Source: Membranipora membranacea (lineage: Eukaryota; Bryozoa; Gymnolaemata; Cheilostomatida; Membraniporidae). From it: a stretch of 64,000 bases of DNA. The stretch lies in NCBI GenBank assembly GCA_914767715.1, contig OU612067.1:7190001-7254000 (forward strand), written 5' to 3'. The translations under genes and the position numbers were made by a program. Below the pieces are notes generated by a model, which saw only the letters and a program-made list of their open reading frames with translations, ran no database searches and was not told where the DNA came from. Below are positions 39,501 through 48,324 of this stretch, piece after piece (the first letter of the stretch is position 1; each line of letters starts with the position of its first letter).

Positions 39501-42500
39501 ACTAAGATCTGCTTGAGCAATCTAACAGGCTAACTCTGATAGGTGATCAGACAGAAAGTCACCAAGACTTTGCTTTACGTTACTTGTTACTGTTCAGTCT
39601 ATAAACAATCATACCAGTGTGGTTGATGCTTTGCTTGTCATATTTGTGAAGACATTGAGACTGAGGAGAACCAAGGTCACAACTTCTATAATCAGACCGA
39701 TCACTGACGCTCCTATTCCATATGCCACCTCCTTCAGATGTTCGTCTGTTTTTATTTCATAGATAGTACCACTTGGATCCACCATATCAACTAAATCATT
39801 GATATCTTTGTGCACAACACTTGCACAAATCATAGTCACAAGGAAGCAGACCTGAAAGTGGAAATTGAAGCATGTCGTTGAAAAAAATATCCGATATATA
39901 TGGTATCACATCTACGATAGGGGGTAGCAAAGAGCAAAAGTCAGTTGTTTATTTCTATTTTAACTTTCTGTTTGACATTAACTACAGACTTGACTGCACT
40001 TGCATGTCGTTATGAGATACCAACAAGGACGTTTTATAGACCCACAGACTCTCTTAGACATTAACTCACAGCTTTGATGATTTTTGTCACAGTTTGTTCG
40101 CTCATTTTTATACCACTCGAAGAAGAAGCATCTGATGAGAGTCCCACAGTTGGTAGTGGTAGCGGTATTGACTGAACCATTGGAGCTAGAAGAAATTCAA
40201 AGTTGTCAATGATATTTGATGAGGATGAGGTTTCCCTTGTAAACAAGCTTTGCAGTTTGATAAAAAACAAATGATCAGGTCATATTAGAAATAAAAGCAG
40301 ACTCTGTTTTACCTTGCGTTTGATTTTGAGGATCGGATACTCTTATTTGCTGTTTTTGATGATACGCAGCCTGTTGGGGATGATAAGGCGGAGCTTGTTG
40401 GGGAGGATCATGGGGAGCCTGTTGGGGAGGATAAGGCGGAGCTTGTTGGTTACGCAGAGGCTTTGCAGGCCCTTGGTGACTCTGTGTTGTATCAGGTTGA
40501 TACCCGTTGTTCTTTGTTCCTCTCTGTTGCAGGAACTCTACATATGGCTGCATGGTTTCATAATAATCTCCTAGGCCTTCATCTGTCATCATCTATGCTG
40601 CAATTTCATCATTTATATTATATTAACTTAGGAATGAGCCTTACTGAATCCAAATCCAAGTGGTATTATACCGCCAAGCTTACTGTGAACTTCTTCTGAT
40701 GGATATGTATGAAGCCTTCCATACAACTTTGAGATCATATATTCATCCTCTTAGCTAGTTAGAGAATTGTTCTCATTAAGTGTAGAAGATTACTGTGATG
40801 CTGCTTGGTCTAAGGCTGCAGGGAATTAACCAACCTAACCACGATGTACAGGAATATTAGAATTGTCAACAGCAATCTTTGTAGTTGAAACACTTTCGAG
40901 GCCAATTTACACTGGGAAAACCTTTAGCCATTAAGTGTGTGTTCTGTCCCTAACCATCCAATTGTGTCCAGCAAACCTTGTGAAGTAAATTTTAGTTTTT
41001 TTTACATACTTATATCTCATGGACTTATAAAGAGGGGACAACTATAGTGGTTGAGAAAAGCTGCGAATTTTCCGGTAAAGCTTATTCTTATGACTGTGTC
41101 CAGAGGCTATTTGAGAGGTTGTCACAGTGCTCTTAATTATACAGGGACCTTCGAAATGATACAAATTGTAATGGAATGTGATACTATAGCTTTAGTCCCC
41201 CTCCCTCCACCATGCAAACAGTAAAAACCTGGAATGGAGTACTTACCGTCGGTACTCAAAATCTGTCTTCAGTATTAAATCTGATACAAATGGACAGGAA
41301 ATAATACCTACTCACCTGTTGTTTTGAAGATCCCGTAAGCACAATATTCACTGCTCTTACTTTGCAGCAAGTTCCTTTCAATACCTAACGATTCATTACT
41401 CGTTTCAGCCAAAACATTCCCCTTGGCCTGCAAAATTTCCTGGTTCTAATCCAAAAGGCGTGACGGTGAACATAAAGGAGGGTTTTTAGGGGACATTAAA
41501 GCTAAAGCTAAACCATTATAGAGCAAAAAAATTGGTAAACATTTCTACTGGCGCAGCCACAAAATTGTTATTGCATGAGTTTACAGATTTATTCCATCGG
41601 TTGATTTCTCTGACACTCCCTTCTCAGTTGTTACTGTATCCAAGACCATGCTTTGCTCCACAAGCACTTCCTCGTCAGAACCGGCAGACCATAGCAGATT
41701 AACCTCATTATGTCAAATATGAGAGATTACTTGAAAGAAGTATGATAAAAGAGACCATTTAAAGTCTGTTTTGACAAATTTATTTGGCTATAGGTAGATA
41801 TCTCACATTTGGATTGTGTGACCTTGGAAAAATACTAATAGCAGCAAGATTTCATATAATTTAATCTTGCTTCTGTTACGACTACATTATATTATCCTCA
41901 CATACCAGAAGCATAACTCTGCAAAACTGTTATTAATCTTTAATCAGAACCAAAGATGACATTTTACAAATATAAGTTATCGGTCCTGGAGAACTGTGGT
42001 TTCAGACAACTTCCGAAGTGAGGAAACATTTTGGAAATATATTCAGCCTGTTCTGAAGATAAAGATATAATAAAGTTTGTTTCTCAATTTATTCCCAAAA
42101 TGAATGCATGAAGTGTAAGAATAAGAAGAAGAGAGATTGACGTCTGTATTTATATTTGATTATCAGCGGACCTGAAGATGAGGAGAGTGAAGAGGAGGAC
42201 GCACAGACAGAGGAGAATCAGGCTAATCCTTTATTAGCTGACCTCGGTACTACAGAGGCACATCTATCTAAACAAGCCAATCTGTGGTTCAAACGTGTAA
42301 GTACCCTTAACTTACATGTGTACAACCCGTCGCTCACTGCTCCCTGAAACACCACTCTCCTTATATACCCCTACACACCCCAGCCCTAACAGGCACCCTG
42401 ACACACACAACCGTAACACAAATCCCTTCCCTGCTACACCCCTCATACACTCACACCCCTCACACACACCCTTTGCACACACACCTCTCATACCCCTATC

Positions 42501-45500
42501 CTTACATACCCCTGACACACCTCTCACACATCCCAGCCCTCAGCCCCCCTGAGATACCCCAGCTCTCTCACACCTCCCCCCCCCCCCCTAACACACCCCT
42601 CACATAAGCAGAGTTTGATAGATCCACCATAATGAAATAAAGGCCCTTCACCACATCATAGTCAATGTTGAACTGCTTCAGACATCAGGCATCAGACTTG
42701 TTGGTCTGCTTGCTGGGTAGGTTATACATGGGCTGGTGGAAATCTGTTCACTCATTTCAGTATATGCTCAAGTAAGTATGTGCAACAAAATGGAGCTACT
42801 CATCGAATATATCTTTATATTATATTATTCTTCTTTTATCTATAAGGTACCTTGTACTTGGAATGACTGATGGCGTATCACGTTTTGTTACAGGAAGCTT
42901 TTGAAGGTTTAGACTTGGAGGCTGATGAAGATTACGATGTAGAACAGACAATATCTGCGTATAAAAAGAAGGGTGGTGTTGTTAAAGGTGAGATTTTTCT
43001 CTATCGTTTTATATGACATGACATGCTGACTTGTTTGTCGAGGTAAGGTTTTTCTTATGAATAATGTTTTATTTCTTCGAGCATAATGGAGCAGATAACC
43101 CGATTTGTAATGATTTATCTATCGTGCTAATAGATAAAATAACTTTCCATAATTGATAGGTATGAGTGCATGTTTTTCAACCGCTTGGCTAGATGAATCC
43201 AAAAAATTGCGTCTACTGATGGTATAAATAGAATAAACTGTAGGATAAAAATATTCGTTGGAAATGAGCTAGAGGTTCTCAGAACTGCAAAACTCCCCTC
43301 GGCATCTCTTGATTTCATTCACCTCAAAGTACCAAACTCAACTGTGCCATCCATAAGTGCTTACACGATTTAAAAAATATCTGAGACTGCGGTAGGATTT
43401 CTAGCATTACCCTAGCCTGTCTTGACAAGCTAGTCGAACCAAAAAAGCTTGTCTAGATAGGCTAGCATTACCCCGGCTTCAAACAGCTGACTGGAGTTGT
43501 TTCCACATTTAGGTTCAGAAGACAAGGATGAGACAGTGGAGACAGTGACCACAACCTCCTCCTCCTCCTCACAGAACAAGAAGAGTAAGAAGAAGTCAGC
43601 AGCTAATAAGGATCTGAAGTCTGACGGTGACTCTGAGGGGGATAGTGATCTCGATGATGACGACTCAGACTCAGACGACAGTGATAGTGATGCATCAGAT
43701 TATGGAGCACTCTATGATAAAAAGGTATGTCAAGGGTCTGAGGGAGGTGGGGGGGGGGGTCACATCTCACCCTCGGCTAATGTTTTTTTTGCATTTGCAT
43801 TAATATCCTGTATGTACTCGTTAAAGCAAATGAGACAGTGATTACAATGTGAGAAAAAAAACAGCTAGCATATGCTCAATAGTAGTATTAATGATAAAAA
43901 ATAGTAATATAAAGTAATTTTAGTAGTATATAAACATTATTCTCAATAAAACAATGTTTTTTAATGCCCTTAGACTTTATGATGCGCTGATTACAAGATT
44001 GCATTTTTTTGGCTATCGCTTGCCATTAATGTTTTCAAATCCAGCCAAAAGTCACCTAAAGAACTTATGGTTTCATCTGTAGAAATATGTGAATGGTAAG
44101 AAGATGGAGGACGATAAAGATATGGAGGTGGTAAAAGCAGAGGATCCAGTTCCCAGACTAGACGCAGTGGGCCTGGCACTGGGTACTAAACTAATACAAT
44201 CTAAAAAAGCAAGGCGACAAATGATGGATGATTCTTATAACAGGTAAACATATCTGTTTCAGTATGCCCTGACCAGCATGAACGATAATAGCTGTATTGA
44301 TGAATATAGAAATTTGTTCTCAGTGACACTTCATTATCCTGCTTTCTTTTGTAACCAAGAGTACAGCTTTCTGTTATTTCTAGCTATTTGTGACTTATAC
44401 TTTCTTGTACAATTTTCCTTGGTTAAATCAGTGTTGGCTCAGATGGCGATATTGTTAGTTTAGCCTGCCATCATTCCGTCTATTTAAAAGTGGGAGTTTT
44501 TATAGATGTAAAAACTGTACCTTTATTAACATACTATTATTGTGGATGCAGATTATCGAATGTATTATTGGATCAATAGCTTGTTACAATTAAAATGAAT
44601 CGCTACAAAGCTCATTTACTGTTAACAATCTACGATTCCAATCCCATTCCATACAATATAACCTAAATACAATAAATGGCATTGCTTGCTTGGGGGCTTC
44701 GCTTAGAACTGCTTATTTTTTGACAATGTTTTTACAATGACAATGGTTTTGCAGAGTCTTCTGTTCATGTTCCCTTCTCTGACCAAAAAGAATGTCCTGA
44801 GTAGCCAATGTGTTGGCTCTGATTGGTTGAGGAGAGTTTGAGAAAGCCAACACATTGGCTATGCCTGACATAAACTCAAATTGACATTTTTGGATCCAGA
44901 ATTATCGTAGAAAATAATTTGAAAGGAATCAAATTTTGGTAGTCATGTGACGATCAACAGGCACAATGTGCTGTGTCATACATCGTATACTAGTTGAGCT
45001 ATACTCTACTGTGTTATAATCTTATTTTCGTGTCGTATAGATACGCATTTCATGACGAAGGATTACCCGACTGGTTTAATAAAGATGAGAAGAAGCATAT
45101 GATAAAACATCTTCCTGTAACTAAAGCAGATATACAGGCATACAAGGATCAGATGAAGGCTGTCAACGCCAGGCCTATCAAGAAGATAGCTGAGGCTAAG
45201 GGCAGGAAAAAACAAAAGGTGAGACTATATACTATATTATACCTGTGTTTATTTTCATTTTGTGCTGATCTGCTATATTCTGTAGGGGTTGCACAGATTT
45301 AACTATAAAAACTTCCTGTAATGAGATTTAATAATTTGTAATTGTTACCAGCAACTTGTCTGAATAATGCATTACTGTGATATCAGATCAGTTAGAAAGA
45401 TTATAATACTTCCTAACCCAACACTTTTTATGCTATGTTAATGATGAGGTCTTTGTATACCGTTTATTTTCTTGTAACTAGGGGTATGTTATTACGCTTC

Positions 45501-46243
45501 TTGTAACTAGGGGTATGTTATTACGCTTCTTGTAATTAGGGGTATGTTATTATGCTTCTTGACCTAATATTAGCTATTCTCTTATTGTAGATGATGAAGA
45601 GATTGGAGAAAGCTCGTAAGAAAGCTGAAGCTCTCGAGGGAGAGGAAGGTGATGGAGTATCTGAAAAAGAAAAATGGCAGCAGATTAAAAGGTAAGGCCT
45701 CATCTATCAATAGATCTGGGTACTTTAGATCAAGCACCAAGGAGCGGTGTAAGAGTTAGAATAGCTGCAAATTTTGAGCATTTGCGAGTTCCCTTTTTCC
45801 CTCCCCAGCGACAACTGTTCTATAATTATGCTTGTTAGTAGCAGAAAACTTTAACCTTCCGACTAATAATGTTTTCTAATTAGGTACTCAAATTTGATGC
45901 CTTTCCCCTACTGAGGTTTTTGGGTATCGTTCTTTTGTTCTCTCCCTGTACAGCCATGCTTGTGCATATTGCCACAGTCAGCATGCCTACTTTTTTCATT
46001 CATATGTCTGATTGTAGTATTTACAAGAGAGCAACAAGACAGAAGAAGACTGAGACCACCTACGTCGTAGCAAAGAAGGGAGCGGGGAAACGGGTGTCCC
46101 GCCCATCTGGTGTCAAAGGACGGTTCAAAGTTGTTGATCCCAGACTAAAGAAAGACACTAGGGGTAAAATGGGTACTAACAAAAAGGGCAAAGGTGGCAA
46201 ACAGGCTAAAGGAAGGCAGCCGAAACAAGGAAAGAAAAGATGA
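15361..46243 (+). CDS. FTSJ3: pre-rRNA 2'-O-ribose methyltransferase FTSJ3/Spb1
   Basis: Seventeen exons give about 848 residues, close to the 847 of the human protein: 15361-15430, 16618-16770, 17177-17356, 18001-18131, 18360-18544, 19177-19285, 19884-19984, 20461-20658, 21214-21346, 24961-25145, 42167-42296, 42894-42987, 43513-43724, 44083-44243, 45041-45218, 45591-45691, 46018-46243. All junctions are GT-AG and in phase. The N-terminal FtsJ domain carries SAM motif [10 protein letters not shown] (residues 51-59) and the K-D-K-E tetrad K32, D118 (LNDGAP), K158 (GGWFITKVF) and E193. The middle and C-terminal parts ([55 protein letters not shown]) match the Spb1 family. Family members work in the nucleolus, methylating pre-rRNA during 60S ribosome assembly. 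The start ATG is the first codon before a conserved lysine-rich N-terminus. Intron 10 is 17 kb and holds other genes. Confidence 0.97.
16811..17010 (+). mobile_element. Interspersed repeat, copy 1 (MITE candidate)
   Basis: Homologous in reverse orientation to 50690-50900; shared cores include TAGTTCCATCAATGGGTGAG, TTAGTCTTTCAA and GAGCAAGACCCT. The right end TGAAAGACCCC resembles the opposite end of copy 2, suggesting terminal inverted repeats that start with GGGTCTTTCA. It sits in FTSJ3 intron 2 and has no coding capacity. Confidence 0.65.
18725..18843. repeat. Two-copy 59-bp tandem repeat
   Basis: The copies 18725-18783 and 18784-18843 differ at only about two positions; both contain TCATGGTGATGGCA and TAGGAGTTACCTTAC. 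Located in FTSJ3 intron 5. Just downstream (18890-18960) the word GCCAGGCTAT recurs four times, partly inverted. Confidence 0.85.
21347..24960. other. FTSJ3 intron 9, 3.6 kb
   Basis: No exon with phase-compatible ends is needed here, because exons 9 and 10 join directly in phase 0. A three-copy imperfect repeat of about 14 bp (GAGCTGGTAGAAT-like) occurs near 24730-24775. The possible segment after the acceptor-like CCACAG at 24279 stays open for only about 20 codons and is not supported by family alignment. Confidence 0.5.
25238..25385. repeat. Long imperfect hairpin (foldback element or small-RNA precursor)
   Basis: Core arms at 25275-25290 (AGATGTGCTTGAGTTC) and 25330-25345 (GAACTCAAGCACATTT) pair at 15 of 16 positions. 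Imperfect pairing continues outward for about 30 more bases per side (TGTAGCGACTGAAC against its counterpart near 25350-25370). The loop is about 39 bases. No clear target duplication was seen. Confidence 0.6.
26621..26658. repeat. 19-bp perfect tandem duplication
   Basis: The sequence GTCGCCAGCCATTAGCATG occurs twice head to tail (26621-26639, 26640-26658). Confidence 0.9.
26742..27113. mobile_element. hAT-type MITE with target-site duplication
   Basis: The element proper is 26750-27105 (356 bp). The left end CAGGGGTGCCCAACG and the reverse complement of the right end, CAGGGCTGCCCAACG, match at 14 of 15 bases. Next to the ends are G/C-rich words GGGGGCCGCAT and GGGGCCGCATGCGGCC. An identical 8-bp sequence GTTTAGGT flanks both sides (26742-26749 and 27106-27113), as made by hAT transposases. 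CAGGGGTGCCCAA ends are typical of hAT non-autonomous elements. The interior has no transposase open frame, so it must have moved in trans. Confidence 0.93.
27175..27648. repeat. 13-bp minisatellite, 36.5 copies, two unit types
   Basis: The unit CATSACTATCCCA (S = C or G) repeats without length change for 36 full units plus six bases. The only variation is at unit position 4. Reading C or G per unit gives CCCGGGCCCCCCGCCG then CCCGCCCCCCGGGGCC then GCCCG. Because 13 is not a multiple of 3, all three plus-strand frames are open and encode the same 13-residue cycle, which creates spurious open frames. Located 69 bp after the hAT element. Confidence 0.97.
28555..28866. repeat. Degenerate tandem repeat of about 65 bp, roughly five copies
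   Basis: Each unit has a GTTGTGAAAAAAA-like start, then GTGTTTTACCACC, then TAATAACAGACTAGACAT and an AT-rich spacer with AAACTCG. Copies begin near 28555, 28628, 28691, 28760 and 28822. AT-rich and non-coding; lies upstream of the 3' end of the first nested gene. Confidence 0.75.
29205..31060 (-). CDS. Four-TM membrane protein, nested paralogue 1
   Basis: Four coding exons read downward: 31060-30542, 30341-30135, 29877-29767 and 29345-29205 (stop), 325 aa, all junctions GT-AG and phase 0. The N-terminal 150 residues are hydrophilic and rich in Ser, His and acidic residues; a cysteine cluster KKCGCC (157-160) just before TM1 could be palmitoylated. Predicted membrane segments: about 165-187, 209-231, 244-263 and 280-300. 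The TM4 pattern (A-I-W-A-G-x-x-E, then DDIRRL) and all three intron positions match the two genes to the right, so it is a diverged paralogue. The four-helix layout is reminiscent of MARVEL-type proteins, but I cannot assign a family. An acceptor AACTAAG just upstream of the ATG suggests a non-coding first exon. Confidence 0.8.
31617..32985. repeat. Direct segmental duplication, two diverged copies of about 450 bp
   Basis: Copy A (about 31617-32090) and copy B (about 32545-32985) share collinear blocks such as GACCGACTT, TTATTAGCATTGCAGTTAC, TAGTGAAAATCAA and GATAACCTCT. On the minus strand both contain a hydrophobic stretch starting VS.......SA.....L.FT, interrupted by stops. Copy A ends in a donor-like AAGG|GTAAGT that is mutated in copy B. 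They may be decayed exons of a membrane protein gene, possibly related to the neighbours, but I could not align them convincingly. Confidence 0.65.
34199..36172 (-). CDS. Four-TM membrane protein, nested paralogue 2
   Basis: Five coding exons: 36172-35920, 35720-35611, 35219-35019, 34823-34728 and 34279-34199 (stop), 246 aa. The intron phases are 1, 0, 0, 0. The N-terminal 85 residues are Pro/Gln/Asn-rich ([11 protein letters not shown]) and probably disordered. The conserved box [12 protein letters not shown] precedes TM1 ([13 protein letters not shown]). TM2 lies near 150-173 ([19 protein letters not shown]), TM3 near 189-208 and TM4 near 221-238, and the tail is short (ALRNNPE). This suggests both ends are cytosolic. 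Very close to paralogue 3. The start is one of two adjacent ATGs directly after an acceptor; a non-coding exon ending at the donor CAG|GTGAGT (exon edge 36563) probably lies upstream. The substrate or partner is unknown. Confidence 0.87.
36563..36690 (-). promoter_or_regulatory. Probable 5'UTR exon and proximal promoter of paralogue 2
   Basis: On the minus strand, AACGACAG|GTGAGTAGGT forms a strong donor with the exon edge at 36563. It pairs with the acceptor TTGTAG just upstream of the start codon. The same donor, with one change, precedes paralogue 3 at 41316, and upstream words (ACAATAT, AATTTTTCCTGSTC-like) are also shared. The upper limit is approximate. Confidence 0.5.
37010..37065. repeat. 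CCAACCAACG-type simple repeat
   Basis: Imperfect tandem words of CCAACCAACG and CCAACGTCAACC cover about 55 bp between paralogues 2 and 3. Non-coding. Confidence 0.7.
37858..38060 (-). pseudogene. Relic exon of a further four-TM paralogue
   Basis: On the minus strand the DNA aligns with the TM2 exon of paralogue 1: shared runs include GAGACAGA, TGGCAYTTC, ATGTAGCTGC and GTGGAGATA. The translation keeps VAAxGxIxLVVEI and LYSL, but a TGA interrupts it and flanking parts need frame changes. A donor AAAATG|GTAAAT is retained at 37858-37857. Upstream at about 37319-37360 a promoter-like segment (CCCCTTGGGTATCAAAATTT) resembles the one before paralogue 3 (41419-41445). This fits a dead copy lying between paralogues 2 and 3. 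Confidence 0.55.
38402..40592 (-). CDS. Four-TM membrane protein, nested paralogue 3
   Basis: Five coding exons: 40592-40313, 40185-40070, 39851-39615, 39051-38938 and 38482-38402 (stop), 275 aa, with intron phases 1, 0, 0, 0 identical to paralogue 2. The N-terminus is Pro/Gln-rich with a short internal repeat [16 protein letters not shown]. The box [12 protein letters not shown] precedes TM1 ([13 protein letters not shown], about 131-145). TM2 is about 174-198, TM3 about 212-230 and TM4 about 250-267, followed by a basic tail KLRRNKE. Compared with paralogue 2, the loop between TM1 and TM2 is 12 residues longer and TM3 is followed by another hydrophobic run. A 5'UTR exon ending at the donor at 41316 is likely. 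No enzymatic motif; probably a membrane scaffold or adaptor, by inference only. Confidence 0.87.
41316..41450 (-). promoter_or_regulatory. Probable 5'UTR exon and proximal promoter of paralogue 3
   Basis: The minus-strand donor AACAACAG|GTGAGTAGGT has its exon edge at 41316 and matches that of paralogue 2. The acceptor ATTGCAG five bases before the ATG at 40592 completes the intron. Similarity to the paralogue 2 upstream region continues to about 41450. Confidence 0.5.
41581..41712 (-). other. Short acidic open segment of unknown status
   Basis: Reading down from 41712, 43 codons stay open to a TAA at 41583-41581 and encode an acidic, Ser/Thr-rich sequence containing [13 protein letters not shown] and [10 protein letters not shown]. 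It lies upstream of paralogue 3 and antisense to FTSJ3, whose exons are fully accounted for. There is no convincing acceptor or start codon. It may be a last exon of another nested gene, a relic, or chance. Confidence 0.25.
42343..42600. repeat. C/CA-rich low-complexity region
   Basis: Repeated ACACCCCT, CTCACACA and CCC runs, with an 11-C homopolymer near 42580, fill FTSJ3 intron 11. Long open frames on both strands here arise from the low complexity. Confidence 0.85.
43401..43473. mobile_element. 49-bp foldback insertion with 12-bp direct repeats
   Basis: The identical 12-mer CTAGCATTACCC lies at 43401-43412 and 43462-43473. Between them the arms TAGCCTGTCTTGACAAGCT and AAGCTTGTCTAGATAGG pair imperfectly. 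Located in FTSJ3 intron 12. The arrangement looks like a small hairpin insertion with target duplication. Confidence 0.65.
44802..44861. repeat. Perfect 17-bp inverted repeat
   Basis: TAGCCAATGTGTTGGCT at 44802-44818 is the exact reverse complement of 44845-44861, with a 26-base loop. Located in FTSJ3 intron 14. Similar in size to the other foldback elements of the window but different in sequence. Confidence 0.85.
45470..45556. repeat. 29-bp tandem repeat, three copies
   Basis: Units start at 45470, 45499 and 45528; the core is TAGGGGTATGTTATTACGC. The third copy has two substitutions. It lies in FTSJ3 intron 15, ending about 35 bp before the exon 16 acceptor. Confidence 0.9.
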
Positions 46244-46437
46244 ATGAGTAGTTAGTCTTTTTTGATTTACATTTAATTGAAAAATTTATCCCTGAGAATT
46301 TACATTCTTATACATTAATATCAGTTTTTAATAACGTTGCTTCATACAGGCATAGATACCAATGCTTATTATATTATTTAATGAAGCAATATCTGCTATA
46401 TAAACGATTAAAAAATAGTCTATACATACGAGCATTT

Positions 46438-48324
46438 TTAATTACTATCCCCTAAACCAAACTTTGTGTAGTCCTTGCTTTTATAGCGAGTTTTGAAATT
46501 TGTATCAAAGTCTGTTTGTTTGAACCCAGGTACATAACCCGGCCTGGTCTCTTCATTGTTAGTTGTTGGATGTTCCTCATAAGCTGTCGAGTAATCTCCC
46601 TGTAATTGTGAGTTGTATGACACAACAGTGACAGCATCAGGATCATTACGCTGCTTCTCAGATGTAAACGAGCTGAACTTAGTTTTGTGATCCTCGTCTA
46701 CTTCTTGTAATGTTTTGTTGAAGATCAGGCTGTCTACATACCAAGCCAGTCTTTTCTTAGGCTTTCCAGAGCTTTGATTAGTCTCAGTTGTTTCTCTCTG
46801 ATTCTCAAGCTTGGAATCAACGTCAACTGCTGCTCCCATTGATTCCATACGAGATTTTACAATTGCAGCCTGAACTATTTTAGCTATAGTTGGTGAGCGA
46901 TTGGTTCTTTGACCCTTGGCTATGGGATAATGTGAACCTCTAGTTGCTGTAGATGCAGCACAATTTGTGTAAAACGACATGTTTTGGCCTTCAGTTACTA
47001 AACTGTTGCTTGATGGCTTGGCGGGAACTAGTCTGAAATAGAAACCACGAGTTATTGTTGGTTGCCAAAATCAAAACTTTTTTATAAAATAATATAGTTC
47101 AGAGTAGTTGTCTTCTCTTTTAACATGTGAGCACAACTAACACCATGCTCTACCATCTATATAATATGATACAGATATACTTACGATTTCTGGTATTGAG
47201 CCTTGATACAAAACGCTGCCACCAACAAAAACACTGCTGCTATGCCTGTGGAAAAAGATCATCATTCAAAGCTTCAGGGGTCTAATACAGATAGTACAAG
47301 CAAGTCAAGTACTTGACATTTAATTAATCGGGTAGCTGGTAGTGGCATTTCATTAACTGCCCAAATGATGAAAGATGATGATGATGATGAAAGAAAAGTT
47401 CAACTACTTCAGCTAGGTTTCCGAGTTTCAATTGTGAGTAATAAATGTTTAAACTGCATTTTGTATTCTCACCAATGCAGGCCCAGCCCAGCCTTTTTAG
47501 TGTGTGTTCTTCAGAAGCGACTGTTAGAAATGTAAGACCTCCCATAATGAATCCTATACATGGTATTATAGCCAGACAGCTCAGTCCGTACCTAGCCTGA
47601 GGTCCTGTACCTGGTACCCTCTGTAAAACAGGGGGGCGTGTCAAGGTCAATATATTCCCCACATCTCCAAGAAGCTCAGGCTTGAGCATTTGAGTAGTGT
47701 GACTTTACCGTCCAACCAACATTTGGTATTACTTGAAATTTAAGGTAATTCTATCATATCATATTGACGTATACTCGAACTCTGGAAATTCAATACCATT
47801 ACCTTAGTTTCCTTTCTCATGGATCTGATCTGTTTTAGTAACAAGACTAAGGTAATGGTTTTCTATTCCAGATCTAGACTATATGTCAACAAAATATGAT
47901 CAAGTTACTTTAAAGTTCAAGTGTTACCTTATGTTGGTTAGTTTTACTAAAGTTTGGTGTCTAACCTTGCCAAATACATTTCATTCATGAAAAATAACGG
48001 TACTTTATCCTTCATTCAGTTTGTGAAACGTATATATCTATAATCAGATAAAAACACGCCTCACCCATAACTCAAGGTTAAATCCCAAATCCCGGGAAAT
48101 AATTTGGCAACAAAACCTGCGGATTTTCAGCATAAGTTCACTTCATTTTCACTCACCAGGGAAGGATCATATGCTGTGGATTGTCTCCTGTTGGCTGCAG
48201 CCCATGGTGGAACCAGTTTCGAATTGGAATCCTCTACATAAGAGTAATACCCCATCGAAAGTGTAAACAAAATCAATCCCAATGAGCTCTCCAAACCCAC
48301 TGATCTCCATTTCGATAGTTGCAT
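46438..48324 (-). CDS. Unrecognised three-TM protein with long cytosolic-type tail
   Basis: Four exons: 48324-48157, 47620-47473, 47245-47185 and 47032-46438 (stop), 323 aa, all GT-AG, with phases 0, 1, 2. The first helix is near residues 11-30 (ESSLGLILFTLSMGYYSYV), the second in exon 2 (YGLSCLAIIPCIGFIMGGL), and the third spans exons 2-3 (GWACIGIAAVFLLVAAFCI). A hydrophilic tail of about 200 residues rich in Thr, Asn, Gln and Lys follows and contains the basic motif KPKKRLAWYVDS. The gene is tail-to-tail with FTSJ3, with 194 bp between their stops. I do not recognise the family; no catalytic motif is visible. An alternative downstream start within exon 4 would lose all helices and is unlikely. 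Confidence 0.8.

Larger units (their letters stand above)
25146..42166 (+). other. FTSJ3: FTSJ3 giant intron 10, host of nested antisense genes
   Basis: The donor AG|GTGAGT at 25146 and acceptor TTATCAG ending at 42166 join exons 10 and 11 in phase 2 (AG+C gives Ser). At 17,021 bp it is more than four times longer than any other FTSJ3 intron in the window. It contains three intact minus-strand four-TM genes, one relic exon, a hAT-type MITE, a minisatellite, a 65-bp tandem array and a duplicated segment. Segments without a gene (25146-29204, 31061-34198, 36173-38401, 40593-42166) hold only the repeats and relics listed separately. Confidence 0.9.

Noticed and set aside
42312-42552. Overlapping open frames on both strands rich in Pro/Thr or Gly/Cys
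   Set aside because: Low-complexity C/CA-rich DNA in FTSJ3 intron 11.
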